From Trema orientale (lineage: Eukaryota > Streptophyta > Magnoliopsida > Rosales > Cannabaceae), in NCBI GenBank assembly GCA_002914845.1, contig JXTC01000504.1, forward strand, positions 83,160 through 147,159: DNA of 64,000 nt, in the 5' to 3' direction. A program made the translations under genes and the position numbers. This document shows positions 24,086-34,348 of this stretch, one piece after another (positions within the stretch are counted from its first letter, which is position 1; the number at the start of each line of letters is the position of its first letter). The notes under the pieces are model-generated. The model was not told the origin of the DNA. It ran no database searches and was given only the letters and a program-made list of their open reading frames with translations.

Positions 24086-26640
24086 TTAAATAATAAAATC
24101 TTCTGGTCTTAGTTTGGACAAATATAGTAAATTAATAACATCATTTAATGCATAAGATAATAATTTTTTTAGAATTCCTTTTAAGACCAACGAATATATA
24201 AGTTAATAATTGATTAAATACGTATAAGAAAGAATACCTAAATATTCATAAAATTAAGGGCTTTTTACTTAGATAATTTTTATTTTTGTTCTTTCTTACA
24301 ATATATGTGTCAAAAATTGTTAGCTTTTTTTTCACATAAATTAAATTTTTACATTACATTTTTCCATCTTATTTTGACAAATATTCGACTAATTAACCTT
24401 TTAAGAGTATTTGATATGGTTGATAAGCTAACAGAGAGATAAAACATTTATTAAATCCATTGTTTCAATTTTTTTCTTTTACTAGAAAGTCTCCTCGTGT
24501 CATTATTTAGTCAAAGTAGACTTTTTCAATTCTTTCAATTGTGATGCCGTAGAGGGACAAAATATAAAAATTGTAAAGTTCTGTAATCTCAAAGTAAAAT
24601 TAACGACTCTTTACAGAAATTATATATGTTTAATGTAAATTAAATATTTATAAATAATAAATCTTATAAGGTAATAAATTTTAAAGTTATATGTATCTAC
24701 TTATTAACTTTTTTATGTAAATGAACAATAATTTTTAGTTACCTATTTATTTACAAATAATATACATAAAATTTTAAGTATGTACATGTTAATCTTGAGT
24801 TCTTATATACGCTGACACATTAACTTTCAAGTATATCCATTTTTTTTTATAATTTATAAGTCATACAGGTATCTTAGTCAAAAAGTAACAATATAAGAAC
24901 AAATATTAATATCATACAAGTACTCCTTTAAAATAAATAAATAACCTATCTAATATAATGATTTTATAGTTCCAATAGGATTAATATATAGAGGTTTTAC
25001 CGTATATGAATTTGGTTATAGTCTAAGTAATAGGGGAAAAAAAACGTTGTTTATTGCAACAATATCACAAGTACTGCCTTCAAATCCATTATGACAGGAA
25101 AAGTTCTAACTAAAGGTAATTTTATGATTATTCCCTCCAGGAAAATGAAACCAAAAAGTATCTTGTAATTATCATTATTGATATTCATTATATTATATTT
25201 AAACCTTCAACAAGGGCTAAGCTAAATAGGTAAAGGAATATATAATGATAAATCGTAAAGATTATTGAGTCAACATCATCGTGATATTCAATATCGATTC
25301 TTTTTTAAGTAACTGAAACTCACAACCAAGGGCTATGCTAAATAGCATCCTAACTAATAAATTTTAAAGATAAAAACACAGATGATTCCAAATATAATGG
25401 AAACTGGGTAATGGAATCAATTTTTATATTTTTTAAGAATATTTGCACTTGTGCTCCACGTTCAAATTTCTTCACACAAGTGAGTGGAGGTGAAGAAAAT
25501 TTGCATTACGTAGTTGCCATCACATCAACGTCATACCTTTCTGTATTCAATTTTGATCTTGCTTCACTAACTCGATCTACCCGTATATTTTTCATTCTAA
25601 AATTAAAATGCGTTCTATGTATATTCAACACAAACAAGAAGTAACTGATTTTTTTTTTTTTTTTTTTTTTTGGATGGGGGATATACAAATTCTTCGAAAC
25701 AACTCTTTGAATCTAATCGAAGATTAAAATGCGAAATAAAATGTTGAATAGTAACCAAGGACCAGCTAATTTATGCATCACGTGATTTTTCTCTCTATAG
25801 ATATGTGAAACCCTTCATTCTATAGAGAAAGAATATAGATATGTGAAAACCTTCATTCTGTAGAGAAAGAAGACGTAGAACTTGTTCTTTTTGAATTGCC
25901 AAGGCACTAACATGCATGTAATTAATTACGTAACACTCTTCTGTCTGTGGTCTTTTATTATTAACATGTGTAAAAGGAAGAGAAAAAAGAACACAAATAG
26001 TTAGACAAAAATATATCCTCCCTCAACCTATATAATAGTTACATTAAGATTAGCCAATTTATTTGTCACATGATTATTGCTTTCTCTACGTCTACGGTAG
26101 TACATGCTCCTAACATTATGGAAGAAAAAAGATATTTAGACTCTTATCATGAACTATATATACCAAGAAATTTCTATTATATGATCAATGTATATCACTT
26201 GAGTGCATACATATCTTCTTTTTTTAGGGAATGGAATTGACTGCATAAGAGTTATAAACAAGAAGCAAATTATAACTATGTGGCTGTCCACTTACCTTTA
26301 ACTTTATCGATCTGCACTGCGCATATGATTTTCTACATCACTAAAATATTCTAACATTTTTTTCTATCCAACATGTGGAAGATATAACAGTTTGGTAAGT
26401 TGGTGCATTCTCTTGGAGGAGTATGTGTTGTGTGAATAATCAGTGAATACAAAGGACAGTCGTGAATACTCATCTCTCTCTCTCTCTCTCTCTTAAAGTG
26501 GCACTTGTCCTTGCTACCTCGGCCTTGACAAAACAACAGCACTGAATTGATAGATGCATCCATCAGAATCAGTATAGTACTAAAACTGCATGCCTTCTCT
26601 CTCTCTCTCTCACTCTCAAAAGAAACAACTAAAAGAAACA
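24086..26640. other. Upstream flank of the F-box gene, no gene seen
   Basis: AT-rich DNA. Visible items: a two-copy tandem repeat at 25798-25869, a poly-T run at 25650-25672 and two CT microsatellites (about 26470-26493 and 26595-26612). The frames here (25411-25644, 25506-25688, 26351-26641) are low-complexity or lack motifs. Distal regulatory DNA of the floral gene is likely to lie here, but I cannot point to defined elements. Confidence 0.45.
25798..25869. repeat. Two-copy tandem repeat
   Basis: The segment ATAGATATGTGAAAACCTTC followed by ATTCTATAGAGAAAGAA occurs twice in a row with few changes, a unit of about 40 bp. Confidence 0.7.
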
Positions 26641-27074
26641 AAAGAGAAAGGCCAACTCATCCTATTTAAACACATATTTCCATTCTTATGCCACCACCGG
26701 AAAGGAGCAAAATCCAAACTAAACAATTAAACAAGCTCATCTTCATGAGTTTCTGTACCTTTTTCTTCTTCATAGAAACATAAGTCTTTCCCTTCTTCAT
26801 GCGCGCGCGCGCACACACACACACATATATATATATATGCTCCTTCTCTAAGCTAGTTCCACAAAAAACCATGATCGATAAACCACACAAGTGAGTACTG
26901 CTTATAGCACTTTCCCTGCTGTTTCCATGCCAAAAAAACCCTGGTTCCTTCTTAAAACTGAGAAAGATTTTCCCTTTGCATGTTTCACTCCGAAACGTCA
27001 CCAAATATATCCACCTTTTACATTAATACAAGCAAGTAAATTTAGGCCTGCAATAATTCCTAAAATTTATATAT
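26641..27074 (+). promoter_or_regulatory. Probable core promoter and leader of the UFO ortholog
   Basis: Candidate TATA-like boxes are TATTTAAA at 26663-26670 and the TA run at 26825-26838. The leader would contain ATGs at 26871 and 26927. The second opens a 53-codon frame that runs to 27088, overlapping the main start out of frame. A good splice donor (CAA|GTGAGT, intron from 26891) and an acceptor (TTTAG, ending 27045) could form a small leader intron that removes the 26927 ATG. The transcription start is not visible from sequence, so all of this is inference. Confidence 0.4.
26798..26840. repeat. Compound (CG)(CA)(TA) alternating purine-pyrimidine tract
   Basis: An unbroken 43 bp alternation of purine and pyrimidine: a GC run, then CA, then TA repeats. 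Such tracts favour left-handed Z-DNA (the CG and CA parts) and easy melting (the TA part). It lies about 235 bp before the F-box start codon. Confidence 0.9.
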
Positions 27075-28436
27075 ATGGAAGCTTTTGATCCTTCGATGAC
27101 GTTACCCTTTTCTTACACCTTCACTACAGCTACTAGTAGCAGGAGTAGTGGAACTACCGCTAGTCCAAATAACATCATGACTACTGGTTCATCCTGGATG
27201 GACGGCAGGATTTGGAGCAAACTCCCTCAGAGGCTTCTCGACCGTGTGATCGCTTTCCTTCCACCACCAGCCTTTTTCAGGGCTCGCTGCGTTTGCAAGA
27301 GGTGGTATGGCCTCTTGTTCTCCCCCACTTTCCTCGAACTCTACTTGCAAGTCTCACCCCGCCGCTATTGGTTCCTCTTCTTCAAGCAAAAGAGCCTCAA
27401 CAAGTCCATATACAGGTCAAACGACAACAACAGCAGTGGAGGAGACCCCCAAAACGACAACAGATCATCTTCACCAACTACCTGCGAAGCATTCCTCTTC
27501 GACCCTTATGACCTTTCATGGTACAGAATCTCTTTCCCTACTCTGCTTCCTCCTGGGTTCTCTCCAGCAGCTTCTTCAGGTGGTTTAGTCTGCTGGGTGT
27601 CGTACGAGGCAGGTCCGAAAACCCTAATCCTCTGCAACCCAATGGTCGGTTCCCTAACGCCGTTACCTCCGACGTTAAGGTCCCGACTCTTCCCTTCCGT
27701 AGGCCTAGCCGTTACTCCCACCTCCATAGACGTTACTATGGCCGGGGACGACCTGATCTCGCCCTACGCCGTTAAGAACCTAACGGCGGAGAGCTTTCAC
27801 ATGGACGGAGGAGGGTTTTATTCCATCTGGGGCACTTCCTCCTCTCTCCCAAGGCTCTGTAGTTTCGAATCTGGGAAAATGGTCCACGTAGAAGGCAGAT
27901 TTTACTGCATGAACTACAGCCCTTATAGTATTCTCGCTCACGACATTTCGTCGAACAGTTGGTGGAAGATCCAAGCCCCCATGAGAAGGTTCCTGAGGTC
28001 TCCAAACTTAGTGGAGAGCGGAGGAAAGCTTCTGTTAGTTGCGGCTGTGGAGAAGAGTCAGCTGAATGTGCCCAAGAGCTTGAGGCTGTGGGGCTTACAG
28101 TCGTGTGGGACCACGTGGGTGGAATTGGAGAGAATGCCACAGCAGCTTTACGTTCAGTTCGCGGAGCTGGAGAATGGGAACGGGTTTCATTGCGTCGGGA
28201 ACGGAGAGTTCATAGCGATAATGATTCCGGGAACGGAGCAGAAAGCGGTGCTGTTTGATATGAGTAGGAAGAGGTGGCACTGGATTCCGCCATGTCCGTA
28301 CGTCAATGGAGGAGTCGGTCGTGGTGGTGGTGAGCTGCATGGCTTTGCATATGAGCCGAGACTGGCCACGCCGGTCATTGGGCTTCTTGATCAGCTCACA
28401 CTTCCGTTTCAGTCTTATAATAATATCAATGTCTAA
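27075..28436 (+). CDS. UFO: F-box protein, UNUSUAL FLORAL ORGANS ortholog
   Basis: A single-exon frame of 453 residues, close to the 442 residues of Arabidopsis UFO and similar in length to Antirrhinum FIMBRIATA. The N-terminus keeps MTLPFSYTF. The F-box covers about residues 44-90, with WMDGRIWSKLP and DRVIAFLPPPAFFRARCVCK almost as in UFO. The rest (about 137-445) is the kelch/beta-propeller-like part with family signatures such as SPYAVKNL, YCMNYSP, IQAPMRRFLRSP, NVPKSLRLW and LLDQLTLPF. UFO is the substrate-recognition subunit of an SCF ubiquitin ligase via ASK1-type proteins. It also acts with LEAFY in the nucleus to activate B-class floral homeotic genes such as APETALA3. The first ATG matches the family N-terminus. 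GC content is well above the surroundings. The frame has no break and looks functional; low-complexity Ser/Asn stretches (about 114-134) are the only lineage-specific part. Confidence 0.97.
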   Translation: MEAFDPSMTLPFSYTFTTATSSRSSGTTASPNNIMTTGSSWMDGRIWSKLPQRLLDRVIAFLPPPAFFRARCVCKRWYGLLFSPTFLELYLQVSPRRYWFLFFKQKSLNKSIYRSNDNNSSGGDPQNDNRSSSPTTCEAFLFDPYDLSWYRISFPTLLPPGFSPAASSGGLVCWVSYEAGPKTLILCNPMVGSLTPLPPTLRSRLFPSVGLAVTPTSIDVTMAGDDLISPYAVKNLTAESFHMDGGGFYSIWGTSSSLPRLCSFESGKMVHVEGRFYCMNYSPYSILAHDISSNSWWKIQAPMRRFLRSPNLVESGGKLLLVAAVEKSQLNVPKSLRLWGLQSCGTTWVELERMPQQLYVQFAELENGNGFHCVGNGEFIAIMIPGTEQKAVLFDMSRKRWHWIPPCPYVNGGVGRGGGELHGFAYEPRLATPVIGLLDQLTLPFQSYNNINV

Positions 28437-29393
28437 TTAATGTAATGTTATGTGTGTGTGTGTATGTGTGTGTGTTTGTATGTTTGTACGTGTATGTTTA
28501 ATTAGTTTATAGTTATGAGTAGATGTAACATATAATATTTTGTTAATTAAGCAGAATGTGATCATGTATTATTTTCCATGGCACATTTTGATGTGACAGA
28601 TGAGGAGGTTAGTTTGTAAACTTGTCTGTAATTGTTATTCTCTGGCGTTATTATTGGTTGCGATTAAGCCGGCGGGGTTGATATATAGTCATTTCACTCG
28701 TACATTTGTTTCTTAATTTTGGTTCCTAGCTAGCTACTAGCTAGACTCTAAAATCAATGCTTTCGTGTAAAATATGTCATTTAAACCTCCAAATTAATGT
28801 TTTTGTTTATACATATATTCTTTAAAGTTTGTGTGTGTATATATCCATCTTTTAACTGGGATGAGAATAGTCAAATCAAGACCATCTTTTCTTTTTCTTT
28901 TTTTTTTTGAGATAATAAGGACCATCCATATTGATACTTATGAAGTGTATGGTTACTATCAATTAATTATGTATGTAATCACGTTTTTGTGTAAAATTAG
29001 TGATTGAACTAAGTACTACATTTAAGTCGTTCGTTAATGAAAATGTGTTAAATCGATTAACTTCTTGTTAAGTTTTTTGCAATAACAAAATTGTTGATCA
29101 TCGTTCATTTTACCTTCAAATTAATGTTTTCTCTCTCGGGCGTGTTTTTTCCTTTTAAATATGGAGTGCTCGCGTTAATTCTTTATCAAAGTTTGTTAAT
29201 TCAGTCAACCCTCATGTTAAGGCCTTTATGCTAAAATAGTGGTTGACCATTATTTTTTCCTAAACTTAAAATTGTTGACCATTATTACATAATTGGATTA
29301 TATGTACTGGATTGAAAGAAAGTAATCATGAATTAACTTTTGAAGATTAGGTCTCATTTACCGATCGCATAAATAATGATGAATTATGGGTTA
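28437..29393. other. 3' flank of the F-box gene
   Basis: Just after the stop is a GT-rich microsatellite (about 28451-28500) that probably lies in the 3' UTR. Beyond that is AT-rich spacer up to the target duplication of the next LTR element. There is no canonical AATAAA soon after the stop. No other gene seen. Confidence 0.5.
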
Positions 29394-29624
29394 CATTATG
29401 TTCCGAGGGTGTTTTTTTATAATTTAATCAAAGAGAAATTAATTAAGCGTAAAAGCGCTTAATTAAAGATAAGTAGGATAGTGGTAGAAAATTGAGAAAA
29501 TGATGTGGAAAATTGTAGCAATACAATTCCACGTGTTAGAAAATTATCGGCGTCTTTAATAGCTCAACCTGCAAATAAACAGGCATGGGAGGTTTCAATG
29601 ACCATCACCACGTGTTAGATAGCC

Positions 29625-29805
29625 AGTGTTTCTGATGCAGGTGATACCGGCCATTTGGTCAGAAACAAACAAAAAGATCGTTAGTTTTTCTGACATAGGT
29701 GATTCCAGCCATTCATTCAGAAATATAAATAAACAATACTGAAAATAAATAATTAGAAAATTAGATCTTTGACATAGGTGATTCCATCCATTTTGTCAAA
29801 GATAA
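29625..29805. repeat. Three imperfect stem-loop repeats in the LTR
   Basis: Units of the form TTTCTGA...GGTGATTCC..CC...TCAGAAA occur three times: near 29628-29665, 29688-29725 and 29768-29805. In the third unit the stem reads TTTGACA/TGTCAAA, so both sides changed while pairing was kept. The first unit is also present before the gap in the right LTR. Confidence 0.6.
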
Positions 29806-30653
29806 AAAAAAAATAAAAATACTGAATTTAACGTGAACGGTTGCAACAAGGGTCGTATATGCTACAACTCAGCTTGCTAAACAACTCAGAATGACGGATC
29901 TACAGATATTTAAAGTACTGAAAATAACATGGGCATTTGCAAACAAGGGTCGTATATGCTACAACTCAGCTTGCTAAACAACTCTTCCACATGGATCTAC
30001 GAATAATTTAAATTGCAGAACTTAAATGTTAGTTGATAAGCACCACAACATATGGAACGTGAGAAATTGGTCCGGAGAGTAGTCAGTATCCCAAAATCTA
30101 TGAAATTAGAATATAAAAAATAACGAATTTTGTGATTAAATGAACCACAAAATTAGGTACGAGATAGAAAAGTTAAATAGATAAAAATTAGAATATTGAT
30201 ACGTAGATGAGTATGTAAGTATATATGTATATAGATGTATGTATATGAGTACACGTGTGTGTGTGTGTATGAGTTTGTATATGTGTGAGAAAACTTGATG
30301 ACCAAGTCTTGTGAAAAGTGCTAGTGGAATGAAGATGGTGATGATTCTAAGAAAAATAAAGAATGATGATGAAAATGAAGCCAAAAGAGTGATAATGGCA
30401 ATAAAAAAAAAATGGCTGCAGTATATTTATTTTATTAATATATGTGAATTGTAGAACGTAAAGGATGAAAGGTTTGATATTAGAAATGATACAAAGAGTT
30501 GATACCAAGGAGGAGAGAGGACAAGTAAGAATTCGGTTCTTAAACCAAGGCAAAAGGAAGCTTTTTTCGTGTATTAATATTGATGATAAAATATATACGA
30601 GCTGTGAATGGATGAATTGATGGGATTGGTAATAAAGAATTAATTTGAGAAAG

Positions 30654-30836
30654 AGCAATGCTATGAGGCACCAGTGGTGCCCAGCACCACAATGACATGT
30701 CTATTTGTCACTGGATGATTTAATTAATAAATTGAGTCCCACATAGGCCCCACTTAAATTATAATTATGATTAGCCAGTGACAGACTGACACATCACTGT
30801 GGTGCTGGGCACCACTGGTGCCCTATAGCATTATTC
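30654..30836. mobile_element. 183 bp Mutator-like MITE inside the LTR
   Basis: Inverted ends of about 45-50 bp share the core GGCACCAGTGGTGCCCAGCA, itself containing a palindrome. The flanks 30644-30653 and 30837-30846 are both TTTGAGAAAG, a perfect 10 bp target duplication. No coding. The duplication size fits the Mutator superfamily. Its presence inside one LTR makes it younger than the host LTR element. Confidence 0.9.
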
Positions 30837-32250
30837 TTTGAGAAAGCATTGGTTTCTGCCTCCTCCTCTTTACATTACAAAGCATTAGCTATATATATAA
30901 GCCAAATGAGATAAGAGTAAGCTGTCCCTTGCATGAATTCAAGCAGCAACTGCACGACACTTGTCCATAGATGTGGCAAAATTTGAGCCTCAAGTGGTAC
31001 TTTGACATGTAGAAGATGTGTTGGCAAGCTTCAACATGAGATGTCATATGAAGGAGAGCCTTCTTTGATGCTTGACACATGTACAAGTTGCTAGGTGGCA
31101 TCATTGGATGGTCAATATGTAGTAATTTGTACTCTTGCTTCTAATTTGGCAATTTTTCAATAATAACTTGACCCTTGTCTTGAAATGTCAAATTCCTCCT
31201 TTATCCAGTGTAATTTTGACATGTTACATTTTCTTAATTGACCCCATATTGCATAATTATCATATTATTTGTGACTTAATATTTTTAGTTAGTGACTAAT
31301 TACAAAAAATTGTCACACCCCAAAACATTAAGTCCCCTGAGCTATAGTGAACGTGAACATTCGCTAGAGCTCATTAATGTGAGTTTTCTCAATATGGTCT
31401 TCGAACTTGTCTTGAAAGCACCTCATTTTTGGAGAGAGAATTTCTTCTTTTGGATAAATTTCTAAGAAAAGACGAAACATCATTATCTTACAGGTACATC
31501 CCAACTAGGTTGGTACCTACCTGTAAGATAGACTAATTTTCTTCGAATTCGAAAAGAAAGACCGATACCATCTGTAGGCAAGCTCCAGATAGCAGATAAC
31601 TAACTCTAGTTGGGTTCCAGATAGTCATGCCAAAACATTTCTATTGGATTTGTCCAACCCAAACAACGCCTCGTTAAAACCTTAGTAGAGTAAAACCCAG
31701 TGGGAAAAATCTCTAGAAGGAAAAAGAGTACGTTGCATGTGAGCAACACTTTACAGATGAGCTTAAGTATTGTTTTTGTGAAGCTTCAATCATTAAATTC
31801 AGCTTGCTTGCTAACAGAGAAGTTTTTTGCAATGGCTTGTGATGTTATTGAGAATAGCTCTTTAGAAGAAAGTTTACTGCTTCCAAATTGTTGTGAGTAT
31901 CTCATGCAAATAAATTGTGAGGAAGAAATTTCTTTTCCTTGTAAAATTGAGAGATTATTCTAATATAAAAAAATAAACTCTCACATATATATAAGAGAAA
32001 ATATAAATAATTATTAGGGATAAGAATAAGAGAAATAGAAACTGATGAGAGTTTCAATGAATCCCCAATATTTATTAGTATAGATGATAATTAATAAATT
32101 GGCTATATAGCAAGATATAATAACTGATGAGGGAGTTCCTATAATAATTAACTGGACACAATCCACATCTGCCCTCTTTTTTTTTTTTAAGTCAGAAGTG
32201 TTTGTATAAAGATAAAATATGAGTATAATATCACTGATGTTATTTTGAAA

Positions 32251-32549
32251 CAGATCATCTTGTCGATAGCCTTGAGATATTCGGCATCTCGCATGATTCT
32301 GTTTTAGTCAGGTCATTTTGTCGATAGATTTGGCATTTCGCGTGATCTTTTTTCCAGTCAGGTCATCTTGTCGATAGCTTTTGGCATTTTGCGTGATCTT
32401 GCTTTTGGCTAGGTCATATTATCGATTAGCCTTGATGGCATATCGCATGATCCTACTCTAGCTAGGTCACATTGTCGATAGCCTTAGTATCTCGCATGAT
32501 CCTGCTTTAGTTGGATCACCTTGTCGATTGCCGTAGCATTTTTCATGAC
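32251..32549. repeat. ~50-60 bp tandem repeat, six copies
   Basis: Six head-to-tail units of the type CAGGTCATCTTGTCGATAGC...GGCATTTCGCGTGATC, starting near 32251, 32310, 32360, 32411, 32463 and 32512. It lies downstream of gag within the element. Unit length varies from about 50 to 59 bp. Confidence 0.8.
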
Positions 32550-32915
32550 TGTATAAATTGTGAGATAATGATTGCAGTTTTATGCGACCTCAATTAAATA
32601 TTTTGGTACTAAAGCTTATAAATTGCATGTACCATATAATAGAAGTACAGAAAAATAGAAACCAACCATTTATGATAACTGAAATATTTTACAAGTAACA
32701 GTCCCCAATGAAGGGGATATTTATAGAGTTATTATGGTTGGTATCAAAAACTTACATGGGCCTAAAACCCAGTGAATTATTGAAGATGGTTTATATTGCC
32801 TCATAATAGAACTTGAGACTTTGTGGATTTTTCCCTGGCAACTTCTGGATTTCTTGATAGTTGTTTACAAAGTTTTTTCTTCACCAGTCGTCTCAATAGC
32901 AGTGTAGACATTTAT

Positions 32916-34217
32916 TTAACCTCTTCCATGATTAGGGAATGGGTTATTCTCAGCCCTTTGTTGTTGTTCCAATAAAATTTCGCCTCTTTGAGCTTTTTCA
33001 TGGTAGGTTTTCCGTACTGTATAACAGTCAGATGTAGCATGACCTACTTTTTTGTGAAACAAACAAAATTTGGGATTTCTTGTTTCTTCTGGTGTAGGTA
33101 GAGTTTGAACCGGTAAAGGCCATAATACCCCGTCTTCTATCCATGCTCGTACGAGTGAAATGATTTGATTTTGTGTTAGAGGTATCTCGAGAGGGGTTGG
33201 CCGATTTCTTTTATCTTGACGTGCTTTTTCAACCAAAGTGACCTCTCCTTTTCGTTTGGAAAAAGATGGCTTACCCCAATTTTCAGCACCAGACCTTTCA
33301 GAATATTTGTATAATTCCATTATTGTTTCTTCGGTGTTGCTTACTCTGAACATTAGTTCGGCAAAATTCGGGATGACATAATTCTGAATGTGGACTTTGT
33401 ATTCAGCTCGCATGCCTTTGACACATATTCGAATCAGTTCGTCCTCTGAGATGATTTCTTTGCAGTCCAAAGCCTTTTCCTTGAATCTATTTACATAAGT
33501 TATGAGCAATTCATTTTCTTTTTGTATTATGCTGGAAAGATCAGACAGATCTAAGTTGCGCTCTGCTATGAAGAATTTGGTGCAGAATGTTGCGACCAAT
33601 TCATCCCATGTAGAGATACTGCCTGCTGGTAGATTGGCAAACTATGAATATTGCCTATCTGTGAGAGATTTTGAAAATTTCCTTAGTCTCAATTCATGAT
33701 CGCTGGCGTAGATTCCGAGATCATCTAGGAAACCAATGACGTGCTCCTTAGCATTGCCTTTCTTTCCATCAAATTTTTTGAAACGAGGATTAGTGTAATC
33801 CTTCGGATATGGCTTGGACAAAATATGTGCAGGATAAGGAGGCCGGAAATCAACTGTTGCCATAATTTTACTAGCTTTTTCTGCCTCTATTTTGAGCACA
33901 TTTTGTAGCTGTTCTTTGGTAATGAAACTATGTGAATTTTCATTACTCGTTCCAGCTGGAGTTGCGAGATTGGCAAGATTTTCCTGTGTTGCTGGCATGA
34001 CGGGATTTTGATTGTCTGACACCAATGAATTGTTGTTTTGACAAGAGGGGATAAGAGTAACAGTCCCCTGTTTATCTTTCTTTTCTATTTCAGCCAATTT
34101 CTACATCATTAGCTCTTGAGACTTCATCAAATTTTCTAACGTGCTTTTCATCTGAGCAAGTGTCACTTCTTGCTGACTTGATACTTCATTGCTAGGTAAA
34201 TTTTGTTCCTCAGCCAT
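32916..34217 (-). pseudogene. Remnant gag gene of the gag-only LTR element
   Basis: Minus-strand frames here match plant LTR-element Gag. The start region reads MAEEQNLPSNEV, the middle has FDGKKGNAKEHVIGFLDDLG, and then comes a retrotrans_gag-like helical part with LSSIIQKENELLITYVNRFKE. A C-terminal part with CLFHKKVGHATSDCY is probably the nucleic-acid-binding end. Gag would form virus-like particles around the RNA. It is a fossil with about two breaks. No pol follows; the DNA downstream is the tandem-repeat block and then the 3' LTR. Confidence 0.82.
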
Positions 34218-34348
34218 TTTGACAGCAACTTTTTTTTTTTTAATTTTTAGATGAAGAATGGGCAGAGTTTCGAGATAATTTCTGAGATTTTGGAAATACT
34301 GAAGAAAGCTAGTTTCACTTGGCTACTCCCCAGTGGAGTCGCCTTTAA

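Larger units (their letters stand above)
29399..31327 (-). repeat. Left (3') LTR of the gag-only element
   Basis: 1929 bp, including the 183 bp MITE at 30654-30836. It contains a perfect 11 bp hairpin (29439-29466) absent from the other LTR, three stem-loop-like units around GGTGATTCC (about 29625-29805), and a ~100 bp tandem doubling around AAGGGTCGTATATGCTACAA (29847 and 29945). Confidence 0.85.
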
